Assembly (NCBI GenBank): GCA_963730325.1
Contig: CAVSRC010000017.1
Span: forward strand, 22,322 to 86,321
Direction: 5' to 3'
Length of the DNA: 64,000 bases
DNA from: CAVSRC01 sp963730325
Lineage (GTDB): Bacteria; Pseudomonadota; Alphaproteobacteria; Rhizobiales; Kaistiaceae
Positions 1 through 7,260 of the stretch are shown here, piece after piece. The stretch's first letter is position 1. Every line of letters starts with the position of its first letter. The notes below the pieces were generated by a model, which was given only the letters and a program-made list of their open reading frames with translations, had not been told where the DNA came from and did not search any database. The position numbers and the translations under genes were made by a program.

Positions 1-717
1 CGAAGCGAAGGCGCCGAAGAAGCCGGCGGGCAGCGACGGCCGCCAGGCGGCGAGCACGTTGCGCAGCACGTCCGGCGCCCGCCAGATCAGCCAGGCGGAG
101 AGCAGCACGCTCTGCACGGTGAGCGACAGGGCCAACGTCTCGGTCGCCGCGGCGAGGTAGTCGGCGTCACCCAGCGCCAGGATACCGCCGCGGAAGGCGA
201 CGGCGGCAATGGCGAAGAGCGCGCCGGAGGCGATGCCCAATGCCGCCGGCCGCCAGGAATACGTCTCGCGCGACGACCGGGCCGGCCATGACAGCACCAG
301 CACGCCGACCGTGGCGATGACCACGGCGAGCGTCAGCGTCAGGCCCAGATGCTCGCCGAGGAAGATCACGGCGAAGATCGCCACCTGCACCGGCTCGGTC
401 TTGGTGTAGGCGGTGGTGACGACGAAGGAACGCTCGCGCATGGCGGCGAGCATCAACCCGGTCGCGGCGATCTGGCCGACCGCGCCGATGAGGGTCCAGC
501 CGAGCGAGGTCGCGTTCGGCGACGGCATCTCGCCGGCGACGAGCCAGACGAGGGCGAAGCACAGGAGCCCGAACGGCAGGCCGAAGAGGAAGCGGATATG
601 GGTGGCGCCGACGGTACCCAGCCGCTCGGTCATGCCGCGCTGGGTGGCGTTGCGGAATGTCTGTGCGGTGGCGGCGACGAGGGTGAACACCACCCACAGC
701 CAGGGGGGAGCGGCCAT
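1..717 (-). CDS. EamA/DMT-family transporter, C-terminus cut by window edge
   Basis: The frame stays open from an ATG at 717 down to base 1, so 239 codons are present and the C-terminus lies outside the window. The translation begins MAAPPWLWVVFTLVAATAQT and is a chain of hydrophobic segments joined by short polar loops (for example the pair around WTLIGAVGQIAATGLMLAAM). A charged turn, RERSFVVTTAYTKTEPVQV, precedes the next helix, as is usual at the end of the first EamA repeat. This fits the ten-helix drug/metabolite transporter superfamily of the inner membrane. The substrate cannot be inferred. It is transcribed away from thrB, with about 110 bp of shared upstream DNA. Family confidence is good; function is unknown. 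Confidence 0.72.
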   Translation of the reverse strand, partial: MAAPPWLWVVFTLVAATAQTFRNATQRGMTERLGTVGATHIRFLFGLPFGLLCFALVWLVAGEMPSPNATSLGWTLIGAVGQIAATGLMLAAMRERSFVVTTAYTKTEPVQVAIFAVIFLGEHLGLTLTLAVVIATVGVLVLSWPARSSRETYSWRPAALGIASGALFAIAAVAFRGGILALGDADYLAAATETLALSLTVQSVLLSAWLIWRAPDVLRNVLAAWRPSLPAGFFGAFAS

Positions 718-827
718 GTCCGGGGACCTGCGGGCTGACAGAAAAAGCGATGCGGCGGGCGCGACCCCGTTGCCTAGCACGGCAGGCCGTGTGATCAAGC
801 GGTGACAGGCGATCAGTGGCGCGACTC

Positions 828-1793
828 ATGGCGGTCTACACCGAAATCCCCGACGACGAATTCGATGCCTTCATGGAGAGCTACGACCTTGGCGCCGCGC
901 TCTCCTGCAAGGGCATCGCCGAAGGCGTTGAAAACTCTAATTTTCTCGTCGTGACCGAGGCCGGCCAGTTCATCCTGACGCTCTATGAGAAGCGCGTGGC
1001 GGCGGCCGACCTGCCCTTCTTCTTAGGACTGATGGAGCATCTGGCGGCCAAGGGCATCAACTGCCCGACGCCGGTGCACGACCGCGAGGGCAAGGCGCTG
1101 AAGCATCTCGCCGGGCGCCCGGCGGCGATGGTGACCTTTCTCTCCGGCATGTGGGTACGCCGGCCGCAGGCCGCGCATTGTGCCGCCGTCGGCGGGGCTC
1201 TCGCCGAGTTGCATCTTGCCGGCGTCGATTTTGCCATCACCCGCCGGAACGCCCTCACCGTCGATGGCTGGCGGCCGCTCTACGAGCAATGCGGCGGGCG
1301 CGCCGATACCGTCGCCATGGGGCTTGCCGCCGAGATCGAGCGCGAGCTGGACTGGGCCGAGACGGCGTGGCCGTCGGATCTGCCACGCGGCGTCATCCAT
1401 GCCGACTTGTTCCCGGACAACGTCTTCTTCCTGCGCAACAGGCTGTCCGGTCTCATCGACTTCTACTTTGCCTGCAACGACATGCTCGCCTATGACGTGG
1501 CGGTGTGCATCAACGCCTGGTGTTTCGAGAGCGACGGCTCGCTCAATATCACCAAGGCGCAGGCGCTGCTCTCCGGCTATATCGCAGTGCGCCGCTTGAG
1601 CGATGCCGAGATCGACGCGCTGCCGACGCTTGCCCGCGGCGCGGCGCTGCGTTTCCTGCTGACCAGGCTCTACGACTGGCTGACGGTGCCGGACGATGCC
1701 TTGGTGGTGAAGAAAGACCCGCTCGAATATTACCGCAAGCTCCGCTTCCACCGCAGCGTCGCCGACGCTTCCGCCTACGGGCTCGCCCGGTGA
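828..1793 (+). CDS. thrB: homoserine kinase, ThrB (aminoglycoside phosphotransferase-fold type)
   Basis: Cytosolic kinase converting L-homoserine to O-phospho-L-homoserine in threonine synthesis. The 321-residue product has the N-terminus MAVYTEIPDDEFDAFMESYDLG typical of the proteobacterial type II ThrB. It has the kinase-like catalytic stretch HADLFPDNVFF (Asp as catalytic base, Asn as metal ligand) and the following GLIDFYFACND, which carries the metal-binding Asp. I chose ATG 828 over an in-frame GTG at 816 because 828 gives exactly the family N-terminus. Its stop overlaps the GTG start of rnhA, so the two are translationally coupled. In several Rhizobiales ispH precedes thrB; here it is absent and a divergent transporter takes that place. 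Confidence 0.95.
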   Translation: MAVYTEIPDDEFDAFMESYDLGAALSCKGIAEGVENSNFLVVTEAGQFILTLYEKRVAAADLPFFLGLMEHLAAKGINCPTPVHDREGKALKHLAGRPAAMVTFLSGMWVRRPQAAHCAAVGGALAELHLAGVDFAITRRNALTVDGWRPLYEQCGGRADTVAMGLAAEIERELDWAETAWPSDLPRGVIHADLFPDNVFFLRNRLSGLIDFYFACNDMLAYDVAVCINAWCFESDGSLNITKAQALLSGYIAVRRLSDAEIDALPTLARGAALRFLLTRLYDWLTVPDDALVVKKDPLEYYRKLRFHRSVADASAYGLAR

Positions 1794-2275
1794 CGACGCA
1801 GAAGCGCGTCTCGATCTGGAGCGACGGCGCCTGCTCGGGCAATCCCGGCCCCGGCGGCTGGGGCGCCGTGCTCATCTGGAACGGGCACGAGAAGGAACTG
1901 AAGGGCGGCGAAAAGGAAACGACCAACAATCGCATGGAGTTGACCGCGGCGATCGAGGCGCTGGCGACGCTGAAGAAGCCGTCGGCGATAGATTTCTACA
2001 CCGACTCGCAATATCTGCGCGGCGGCGTCATGGGCTGGATCGCCGGCTGGCAGAAGAACGGCTGGAAGACGGCCGACCGCAAGCCGGTGAAGAACGTCGA
2101 TCTGTGGCAGAGGCTCGACGAGCTTCGCCACAGGCACGAGATCGAATGGCACTGGGTCAAGGGCCATGCCGGCACGGACGGCAATGAGCGCGCCGACCAG
2201 CTGGCGCGCGAGGGCATGGCTCCGTTCAAGCCGAAGAAGCGGAAGAAGAAGCCGGCCGGCGACGCGGGGCCGTAG
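1790..2275 (+). CDS. rnhA: ribonuclease HI
   Basis: Degrades the RNA strand of RNA-DNA hybrids (Okazaki primers, R-loops). It is a 161-residue single-domain enzyme with all four carboxylates visible: Asp12 in WSDGACSGNPG, Glu50 in NRMELTAA, Asp72 in YTDSQYL and Asp136 in GNERADQLA. The WHWVKGHAG segment carries the flexible catalytic His. The tail is lysine-rich (KPKKRKKKPAG) and may add nucleic-acid affinity. It starts at GTG 1790, whose last two bases are the first two of the thrB stop codon, a GTGA overlap. The thrB-rnhA pairing is common in alphaproteobacteria. Confidence 0.96.
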   Translation: MTTQKRVSIWSDGACSGNPGPGGWGAVLIWNGHEKELKGGEKETTNNRMELTAAIEALATLKKPSAIDFYTDSQYLRGGVMGWIAGWQKNGWKTADRKPVKNVDLWQRLDELRHRHEIEWHWVKGHAGTDGNERADQLAREGMAPFKPKKRKKKPAGDAGP

Positions 2276-2354
2276 CCCGGATGAAGGGTGAAGCGTTATC
2301 CGGGAAGCCGCCCCGAAAGTGCAACCCGGAGGCTCCGTGCGGGCCAGCCGGACA

Positions 2355-2849
2355 TCAGGCCGAAATCTGGTTGAACATGGTCGCGGCGCCGGTGTTCTGG
2401 ATGCCCTTGCCGCCTTCCGGTTCGAAATTGAGCGTCTTCACCACACCGTCCTCGACGAGCGCCGAGAAACGCTTGACGCGCGTCCCCATGCCGGCAGCGG
2501 TGAGATCGATCGCGAGCCCGAGTGCCTTGGCATAGTCGGCGCTGCCGTCGGCAACGAAGACGAGCTTGTCCTCGGCGGAGAGCGCCTCGGCCCACGCCTT
2601 CATGACATGGGCGTCGTTGACCGCCATCACCACGATGCGGTCGATGCCGTTGTCCTTGAACGTGGCGGCATTGGCGATGAACTGGGGAATGTGATCGTAG
2701 TGGCAGACGGAGGTGAAGGCGCCGGGAACGCCGATGAAGATCACCTTGCGGCCCTTGAACAGCTCGTCGACCGTCACCTGGTCGATTTCGCCCTCGGCCT
2801 TCTTGACGCGGAACGCGCCCGCGGGAAGGCGATCGCCCACCTTGATCAT
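2355..2849 (-). CDS. peroxiredoxin (Prx5/AhpE-like, glutaredoxin- or thioredoxin-dependent)
   Basis: Thiol peroxidase of 164 residues that reduces H2O2 and organic hydroperoxides in the cytosol. The redoxin fold carries the family motif GVPGAFTSVC, in which the Cys is the peroxidatic residue, followed by HYDHIPQF. The C-terminal part (GTRVKRFSALVEDGVVKTLN) matches the Prx5 pattern. There is no second conserved Cys, so reduction is probably by glutaredoxin or glutathione (inference). An AGGAGA ribosome-binding site lies just before the ATG. The gene converges on rnhA and is followed upstream on the same strand by a DsbD-N-like gene, with which it may be cotranscribed. Confidence 0.93.
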   Translation of the reverse strand: MIKVGDRLPAGAFRVKKAEGEIDQVTVDELFKGRKVIFIGVPGAFTSVCHYDHIPQFIANAATFKDNGIDRIVVMAVNDAHVMKAWAEALSAEDKLVFVADGSADYAKALGLAIDLTAAGMGTRVKRFSALVEDGVVKTLNFEPEGGKGIQNTGAATMFNQISA

Positions 2850-2892
2850 GTTCGTCTCCTGAAGCGGGGAGTGATGCTATCGGAGATAGGAC

Positions 2893-3744
2893 TTAGTTCA
2901 CCGCCCGGCTTTCGTCGAGGGTCAACGTCTGCGCGATGGCGTCGCTGCCGACGGCCATGGTGACGCGGATCGGCGCCCCGGCGATCGGCGTTTTGGCGCC
3001 GAGCCGGCTGAACTTTACGTCGAAGAGCACCTTGCCGCCGTCGCGGCCAATGAAGGCCGGGGCATAGGGCGCCCAGTCCTCCGGGCCCTCGACAAGGAAT
3101 TCTGGCACGGCGCCATCCGGCACTGTGGCGGCAACCCGGAAAACCGGGCGGACATCGGTGCCGCCCTCGCGGGCGACGCTGTCCACCGCAAAGACGCCGG
3201 GCCGCGGCGGGCCCGGCAGGCCGGCACGCGCGGTCGTCAGGATCGCTTCCGTCGCCGGATCGTTCTCGCCCGGCGGCACGGTCAGGCGGGCGGTGACCTC
3301 GTCGGGAACGCAAACCTCCTCGCACACGCCGAGACGCACCGTGAGGGCAAGCTCGACCGGCATCTTGGGATCGCTCACCGCGGCGCGGAAGGGCAGCACG
3401 ACGCCGCCGACATAGACATTGGTGACGCTGTAGCCGTCGTCGACAACCTTGGGCACTGGAAAGGACACCAGCGGCTTGTCGAGGTTGTGCGAGGCCGAGA
3501 AGTCAAACACGGGCGCGATGCCTGCGGTGCCGGGATTGCTCCAATAGGTCTTCCAGCCGGGCGGCAGGGCAATCTCGATGGCGCCGTCGATGGCGCCATC
3601 GGCGTCGAGGCCGGAAGCAACCAGCCGGACCCTGGTCTTCTGGCCCTCTGCCCAGTCGCCGGTGGCCGCGGTGGCCGGGGCGACGAGCGCCAGGGTCAGG
3701 ATGGCGGTCGCCAGCGGGAGGGCGGTTTTCAGCAAGCGTTTCAT
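2893..3744 (-). CDS. periplasmic DsbD N-terminal-domain-like protein
   Basis: The product is 283 residues with a clear signal peptide (MKRLLKTALPLATAILTLAL... APATAA). It is predicted to be periplasmic. The body resembles the alpha (N-terminal) domain of DsbD/ScsB thiol-disulfide interchange proteins: PPGWKTYWSNPGTAG is a hallmark stretch, and a Cys pair occurs in VCEEVCVP. There is no membrane domain or thioredoxin domain, so it is a free-standing soluble alpha domain that may accept electrons from a separate membrane reductase (inference). An ATG at 3756 would add four residues; I prefer 3744 because the signal peptide starts there. About 150 bp of divergent DNA separates it from yqgE. Confidence 0.82.
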   Translation of the reverse strand: MKRLLKTALPLATAILTLALVAPATAATGDWAEGQKTRVRLVASGLDADGAIDGAIEIALPPGWKTYWSNPGTAGIAPVFDFSASHNLDKPLVSFPVPKVVDDGYSVTNVYVGGVVLPFRAAVSDPKMPVELALTVRLGVCEEVCVPDEVTARLTVPPGENDPATEAILTTARAGLPGPPRPGVFAVDSVAREGGTDVRPVFRVAATVPDGAVPEFLVEGPEDWAPYAPAFIGRDGGKVLFDVKFSRLGAKTPIAGAPIRVTMAVGSDAIAQTLTLDESRAVN

Positions 3745-3896
3745 GACGCGCAACATAGTGCGTGGATGGTCAATAACCGATCAACAGGTCCTGGCGTCGC
3801 TTTCATTTGTTCGTGAGCCGCTCGTTTGCGGCGGCCTGACGGAGCGCTCAGCAGGGCATTCCATCGTGCCGTGAAGTGCTCTAGGCTTCCCGCATC

Positions 3897-4508
3897 ATGG
3901 TCATGCCTTCACACAGCGCCCCGAAGGGCCGTGGCTATCTCGACGGCCAATTCCTCATCGCCATGCCGACGATGCAGGACAGCCGCTTCGCCCACACGGT
4001 GGTGTTCATTTGCGCCCATTCGGCGGACGGCGCCATGGGCATCACGATCAATCAGCCGGCAGCGGAAGTCAGCTTTCAGGACCTGCTGGTGCAGCTCGAC
4101 ATCATCCCGGATGGCCCGGAAATCCGCTTGCCGCCGCCGGCGCGGCGCATGCGCGTCCATCGCGGCGGGCCGGTCGAGACAGGCCGCGGCTTCGTGCTGC
4201 ACAGCGCCGATTACTTTGCCGAGAACTCGACGCTGCCGATCAGCGAGAGCATCTCGCTGACGGCGACGCTCGAGATCCTGAAGGCGATTGCCGCCGGTAA
4301 CGGACCGGAGAACGCGCTGCTGGCGCTGGGCTATGCCGGCTGGGCGCCGGGGCAGCTGGAAAGCGAGATCCAGGCAAACGGCTGGCTGCACTGCCCGGCC
4401 CGCTCCGACGTGATCTTCGACCCTGACCTGGAAGGCAAATACGACCGCGCGCTGGCGCTGATCGGCGTCGATGTGACGCGGCTGTCGGGCGAGGCCGGTC
4501 ACGCCTAG
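3897..4508 (+). CDS. YqgE/AlgH family protein
   Basis: Conserved cytosolic protein of 203 residues with no established biochemical activity; homologues carry the name AlgH from Pseudomonas alginate regulation. Family hallmarks are GQFLIAMPTMQDSRFAHTVV near the N-terminus, a GAMGITINQP turn, the VHRGGPVETGRGFVLH block and a late LLALGYAGWAPGQLE block. ATG 3903 is an alternative start. The 3' end is unusual: the last 37 bases before the stop (4470-4506) recur perfectly at 6440-6476, where the same reading would stop at TGA. Here the stop is TAG, created at the junction with the inserted curlin block. Confidence 0.93.
   Translation: MVMPSHSAPKGRGYLDGQFLIAMPTMQDSRFAHTVVFICAHSADGAMGITINQPAAEVSFQDLLVQLDIIPDGPEIRLPPPARRMRVHRGGPVETGRGFVLHSADYFAENSTLPISESISLTATLEILKAIAAGNGPENALLALGYAGWAPGQLESEIQANGWLHCPARSDVIFDPDLEGKYDRALALIGVDVTRLSGEAGHA
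4470..4506 (+). repeat. 37-bp perfect direct repeat, copy 1 (3' end of yqgE)
   Basis: The 37 bases ending just inside the yqgE stop codon are identical to 6440-6476. They begin GATGTGACGCGGCTG and end GGTCACGCCT. Identity stops at base 4507 (A here, G at 6477) and at the base to the left. Copies are 1,970 bp apart in the same orientation and bracket the curlin gene. This copy encodes the last residues of YqgE (DVTRLSGEAGHA). Confidence 0.97.
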
Positions 4509-4624
4509 GTGTTTAGTCGCGGCAACCGCTGGAGCGGATTGAGATTGCGCCGTTGGGGTTGTGCGACCCGGATCTTGCAGATGTAGCCGTACGAAGTCAG
4601 CCGCTTGGGTCTTCCGGCGCATAC
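4509..4624. other. non-coding DNA between yqgE and the curlin terminator
   Basis: No convincing coding frame, promoter or repeat was seen in this roughly 115-bp stretch. It is the left part of the inserted block and is more AT-rich than the flanking genes. Confidence 0.5.
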
Positions 4625-4651
4625 AAAAAAATGGGGCGCGAAACGCGCCCC
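4625..4651 (-). terminator. Rho-independent terminator of the curlin gene
   Basis: A perfect 8-bp stem (GGGGCGCG at 4633-4640, CGCGCCCC at 4644-4651) encloses a 3-nt loop. On the minus strand it is followed by a seven-T tract (A's at 4625-4631). It lies about 27 bp after the curlin stop codon and would also stop readthrough into yqgE antisense. Confidence 0.93.
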
Positions 4652-4677
4652 AGAAGCTTCCATTATTGCGCGATCGT

Positions 4678-5940
4678 CTATTGCGTGATCGTCGCCATAT
4701 TGCCGGCGCCGCTCTGCGTGAAAATCGCGGTGCTGTTGTTATGGTTCTGGCTCACATAGGCGAGGTTCCCGCTGCCAAACTGGTTGGCGAAGATCTGGTT
4801 ACTGTCTCCGTTCTGGATTGTGTAGAGCTGGTTCCCGTCGCCGGTCTGGGTGCTCGACAACAAGTTGTAGGCGCCAGTCTGGCTGCCGAACGCCCACAGG
4901 TTCATGCCGGACTGGTACGCGTCGTACTCATTGCCGGTCCCGACCTGGAGAATCGGCCGGAAGTCATTGGTTACTCCCGTCAGCCAGTTGGGACCGCCCG
5001 GCCATCCGGCCTCACCGCCGATGAAGTTCCAGTTGGTGTTCGGGTTGCTGCTGATCTGGGTCGACTTGAAGATGTTGCCGCTGCCAACCTGGTTCGCGTC
5101 AACGCTGTTCGACCCCCCGGTCTGCCCGACCGTTATCTTGTTTCCGCTGCCGTAGCCCTGCCCTAGCGCTGCATAGTTGCGCTCACTCGGATCAGTGCCC
5201 CCAACGCTCTGGTCAACCTTGATCGTGCTGTCGCTCAGAGCCGCCAGGGAGTGCGGGGTATAGGTCGGGTCGAAGAAGTCGCCGAACGTCCACCCCCACA
5301 AATCGGGCGCCTTTGTCCCTTGCCGAATCCACAGCTTGTTATAGCCCGTCTGTGTGGCCGTGATCTTGTTGTTGCCACCGCCCTGGCCGATGTTGAAGAC
5401 ATTGCCGTTCGTGGCATTCTTGTTGGTCGTCTGTGTGAGATCGACCGTGCTGCCGTTCGCGGTCCAGTCCTGCAGGATCAGATTGCCGTACGAGCCATTC
5501 CACCAAGGATCGCCGCTGCCGGGACCAGTCGGACCATTGTTCGCGCCCGTTTGCTGCAGCTTGACGATGCTGTTGTTGCCCTCCTGATCGATCTCGGCAT
5601 TGTTGTTGGTGCCGGACTGAAAGCCAGTGACCTTGTTGCCCGAACCCGCGTGAACGAAGTCCCCGATGTTCGCGAGCTCCGAGACTGTTCCGGAGTTCTG
5701 GTTGATGACGATGCCGTTGTGGCCGGATCCCGTTCCGTTTTCCTGAAGAAACGGAGTGCCGAGACTACCGACCTTGTCGCCCGTCCCACCGCTTTGGTCG
5801 ATTTGCGCGGTCTGGCCGCTCCCGGTCTGGCTGAGATACACGGCCCCCCCGCCGGCCGCCAGCGCCGCCGAAGCGAAGCCGATTGCGATCGCGCTCACGG
5901 ATGTCAGCAATAACCCCTTCATACCCCATTGCTTATTCAT
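4678..5940 (-). CDS. secreted curlin-repeat protein (functional-amyloid-like, CsgA/CsgB related)
   Basis: A 420-residue protein with a signal peptide (MNKQWGMKGLLLTSVSAIAI, cleavage likely after ALA near residue 29). The mature part is very rich in Gly, Asn, Gln, Ser and Thr. It is built from curlin-type repeats with Gln and Asn at regular spacing. Residues 335-420 hold eight consecutive 11-residue units such as DGNQLYTIQNG, DSNQIFANQFG and SGNLAYVSQNH, ending AGNMATITQ. Earlier units are looser and separated by Trp/Pro/Gly-rich spacers (for example GGEAGWPGGPNW). It is about three times longer than E. coli CsgA. ATG 5940 has GGGAG placed for ribosome binding. No csgB, csgC, csgE, csgF or csgG gene is seen in the window. 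Codon use is visibly more AT-rich than in neighbours. An extracellular amyloid or surface fibre role is an inference. Confidence 0.87.
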   Translation of the reverse strand: MNKQWGMKGLLLTSVSAIAIGFASAALAAGGGAVYLSQTGSGQTAQIDQSGGTGDKVGSLGTPFLQENGTGSGHNGIVINQNSGTVSELANIGDFVHAGSGNKVTGFQSGTNNNAEIDQEGNNSIVKLQQTGANNGPTGPGSGDPWWNGSYGNLILQDWTANGSTVDLTQTTNKNATNGNVFNIGQGGGNNKITATQTGYNKLWIRQGTKAPDLWGWTFGDFFDPTYTPHSLAALSDSTIKVDQSVGGTDPSERNYAALGQGYGSGNKITVGQTGGSNSVDANQVGSGNIFKSTQISSNPNTNWNFIGGEAGWPGGPNWLTGVTNDFRPILQVGTGNEYDAYQSGMNLWAFGSQTGAYNLLSSTQTGDGNQLYTIQNGDSNQIFANQFGSGNLAYVSQNHNNSTAIFTQSGAGNMATITQ

Positions 5941-6439
5941 ATCGATCTCCCAGTGCGCCTTCAGGCGCCGAAACCTCACCAGCACCGCCGGCCGCTGACA
6001 TGACTTCCCGCGTGACCACGGCACGCGTTGCGCCGCGATCGTTCGCATCGATCCGCATCACACCGACGGTGCGCCCCTCGCCCAAATAACAACCTGTAGG
6101 CGATCTACAGTACTACTACTCGTAAAAGTAGGCACAGCATCATGGTTAACGCAAGCTTGATTCTTCAGTGCTTCGGCGCGGTGCGGGAGCAACGTGGGCT
6201 ATTTGGTCGAAGGCTCGATAAAAGGGCTCGATATCAGGGCCTTACCAGCCTGCAGGTCGAGAATCCCGGTTTTGGTATCACGGTGACCGGGCACCATTTT
6301 TCGCGCTCCGCCTGAGTTTTCGGGTCTTCACCGGCCCGCCCATCGCAGAGGTGATTCTATCGGCAAGGATCCCATCGCCAGGCGGATGGTCCTCGGCTTT
6401 CAATCCCCTGCACCAAATGAACGCGACGCCAGCGCAGCG
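5941..6439. other. non-coding upstream region of the curlin gene and right part of the inserted block
   Basis: About 500 bp without a supportable gene. It contains the roughly 150-base leader of the curlin gene, a lux-box-like dyad (6092-6111), a TACTACTACT tract and a TTAACCATG word on the minus strand at 6141-6149. A weak inverted repeat (CCCGGT 6265-6270, ACCGGG 6286-6291) is followed by five T's. Base composition falls to 30 G/C in 60 bases at 6121-6180, well below the surrounding genes. Short open frames here lack start signals or family resemblance. Confidence 0.6.
6092..6111. promoter_or_regulatory. lux-box-like inverted repeat upstream of the curlin gene
   Basis: The dyad CTGTAG-N5-CTACAG (6094-6110) begins with ACCTGTAGG, which is identical to the left half of the Vibrio fischeri lux box (ACCTGTAGGATCGTACAGGT). 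The right half is shifted by one base in spacing and lacks the terminal GGT. It lies about 150 bp upstream of the curlin start codon. Binding by a LuxR-type regulator is inference only. Confidence 0.45.
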
Positions 6440-6476
6440 GATGTGACGCGGCTGTCGGGCGAGGCCGGTCACGCCT
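6440..6476 (+). repeat. 37-bp perfect direct repeat, copy 2 (at the SURF1 3' end)
   Basis: Identical to 4470-4506. Read in the yqgE frame it ends in TGA (6476-6478) and also contains the SURF1 stop (6469-6471). That is the arrangement expected if yqgE and SURF1 were once convergent with a 10-bp overlap before the curlin block was inserted. Confidence 0.97.
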
Positions 6477-7254
6477 GAGCGGGCGGCGGCCCGCGCCGTG
6501 CCCGCAATCGCCGCCACATGAAGACCCCGTAGACGCCGGCAAGCGCGACCGCCAGGCCGTACCAGGTGATGGCGTAGCCGAGATGGTTGTTGGGGAAGGC
6601 CACGATGGTCTCGCCCCCCTGGGGCAGGCCGTCCGGCAGGGACGGGTCGAAATCGGCATCGATGATGTAGGGCGCGACCTTGGCCGGCGGCAGGCCGTTG
6701 GCCTTGGCATAGAGCTTCGGATCGCGCGAGAACCAAGCATTGTCGGAAATGTCGTCGCCGGCAAACCAGGGCGCGCCGTGCGGGGCGCGGAAGAGCCCGG
6801 TGACGGTGACCTCCCTATCGATGGAACTTCCCGGGCGCTGGTTGGGATAGCGCTTGTCGCGCGGGACGAAGCCGCGATTGACGTAAACCGTCCAGCCGTC
6901 GGGGGTCGAGAGCGGCGTCATCACCAGATAGCCGATGCCGCGATGGCGGCCCTTGGGCTCGGTCAGCGTGTAGACGACATAGACCTCGGCCCGCTCGTCG
7001 AAACGACCGGAGACGGTGACGCGCTGATATTCGCGCGCGCCGGTGTCGAGCCCCGCCCATTCGTCCGGCCCCGGCGCCGGCACCGGAGCGGCGTGCAGGC
7101 CGCGCTCGACGCTGGCGATCAGCGCTTCCTTCCAGTGCAGGCGCTGGACCTGCCAGGTGCCGAGCGCGCAGAGGATGGCAAAGGCGATGGCCGCGGCGAC
7201 GGTCGGCCAGACGAGGCCGCCGCGAGCAGCGGGTTTTGCCTGTTTGTCGGCCAT
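6469..7254 (-). CDS. SURF1 family cytochrome oxidase biogenesis protein
   Basis: Inner-membrane assembly factor for aa3-type cytochrome c oxidase, thought to help place heme a in subunit I. It is 261 residues. One TM helix near residues 15-35 (TVAAAIAFAILCALGTWQVQRL) ends in the family motif LGTWQVQR, and a second lies near the C-terminus (YAITWYGLAVALAGVYGVFM). The periplasmic loop between them has GRFDERAEVYV, VNRGFVPRDKR and AFPNNHLGYA. It is the last gene of the minus-strand oxidase operon, 6 bp after DUF983. Its final codons lie in the right copy of the 37-bp repeat. Confidence 0.92.
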   Translation of the reverse strand: MADKQAKPAARGGLVWPTVAAAIAFAILCALGTWQVQRLHWKEALIASVERGLHAAPVPAPGPDEWAGLDTGAREYQRVTVSGRFDERAEVYVVYTLTEPKGRHRGIGYLVMTPLSTPDGWTVYVNRGFVPRDKRYPNQRPGSSIDREVTVTGLFRAPHGAPWFAGDDISDNAWFSRDPKLYAKANGLPPAKVAPYIIDADFDPSLPDGLPQGGETIVAFPNNHLGYAITWYGLAVALAGVYGVFMWRRLRARRGPPPAQA

Positions 7255-7260
7255 GCCGGC

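Noticed and set aside
6141..6149. CtrA-like half-site (TTAACCATG on the minus strand) near the curlin promoter
   Set aside because: Only one half of the TTAA-N7-TTAA pattern is present.
6241..6439. Possible transposase remnant in the right part of the curlin block
   Set aside because: I could not match any transposase motif in any frame, and there are no terminal inverted repeats at the 37-mer borders.
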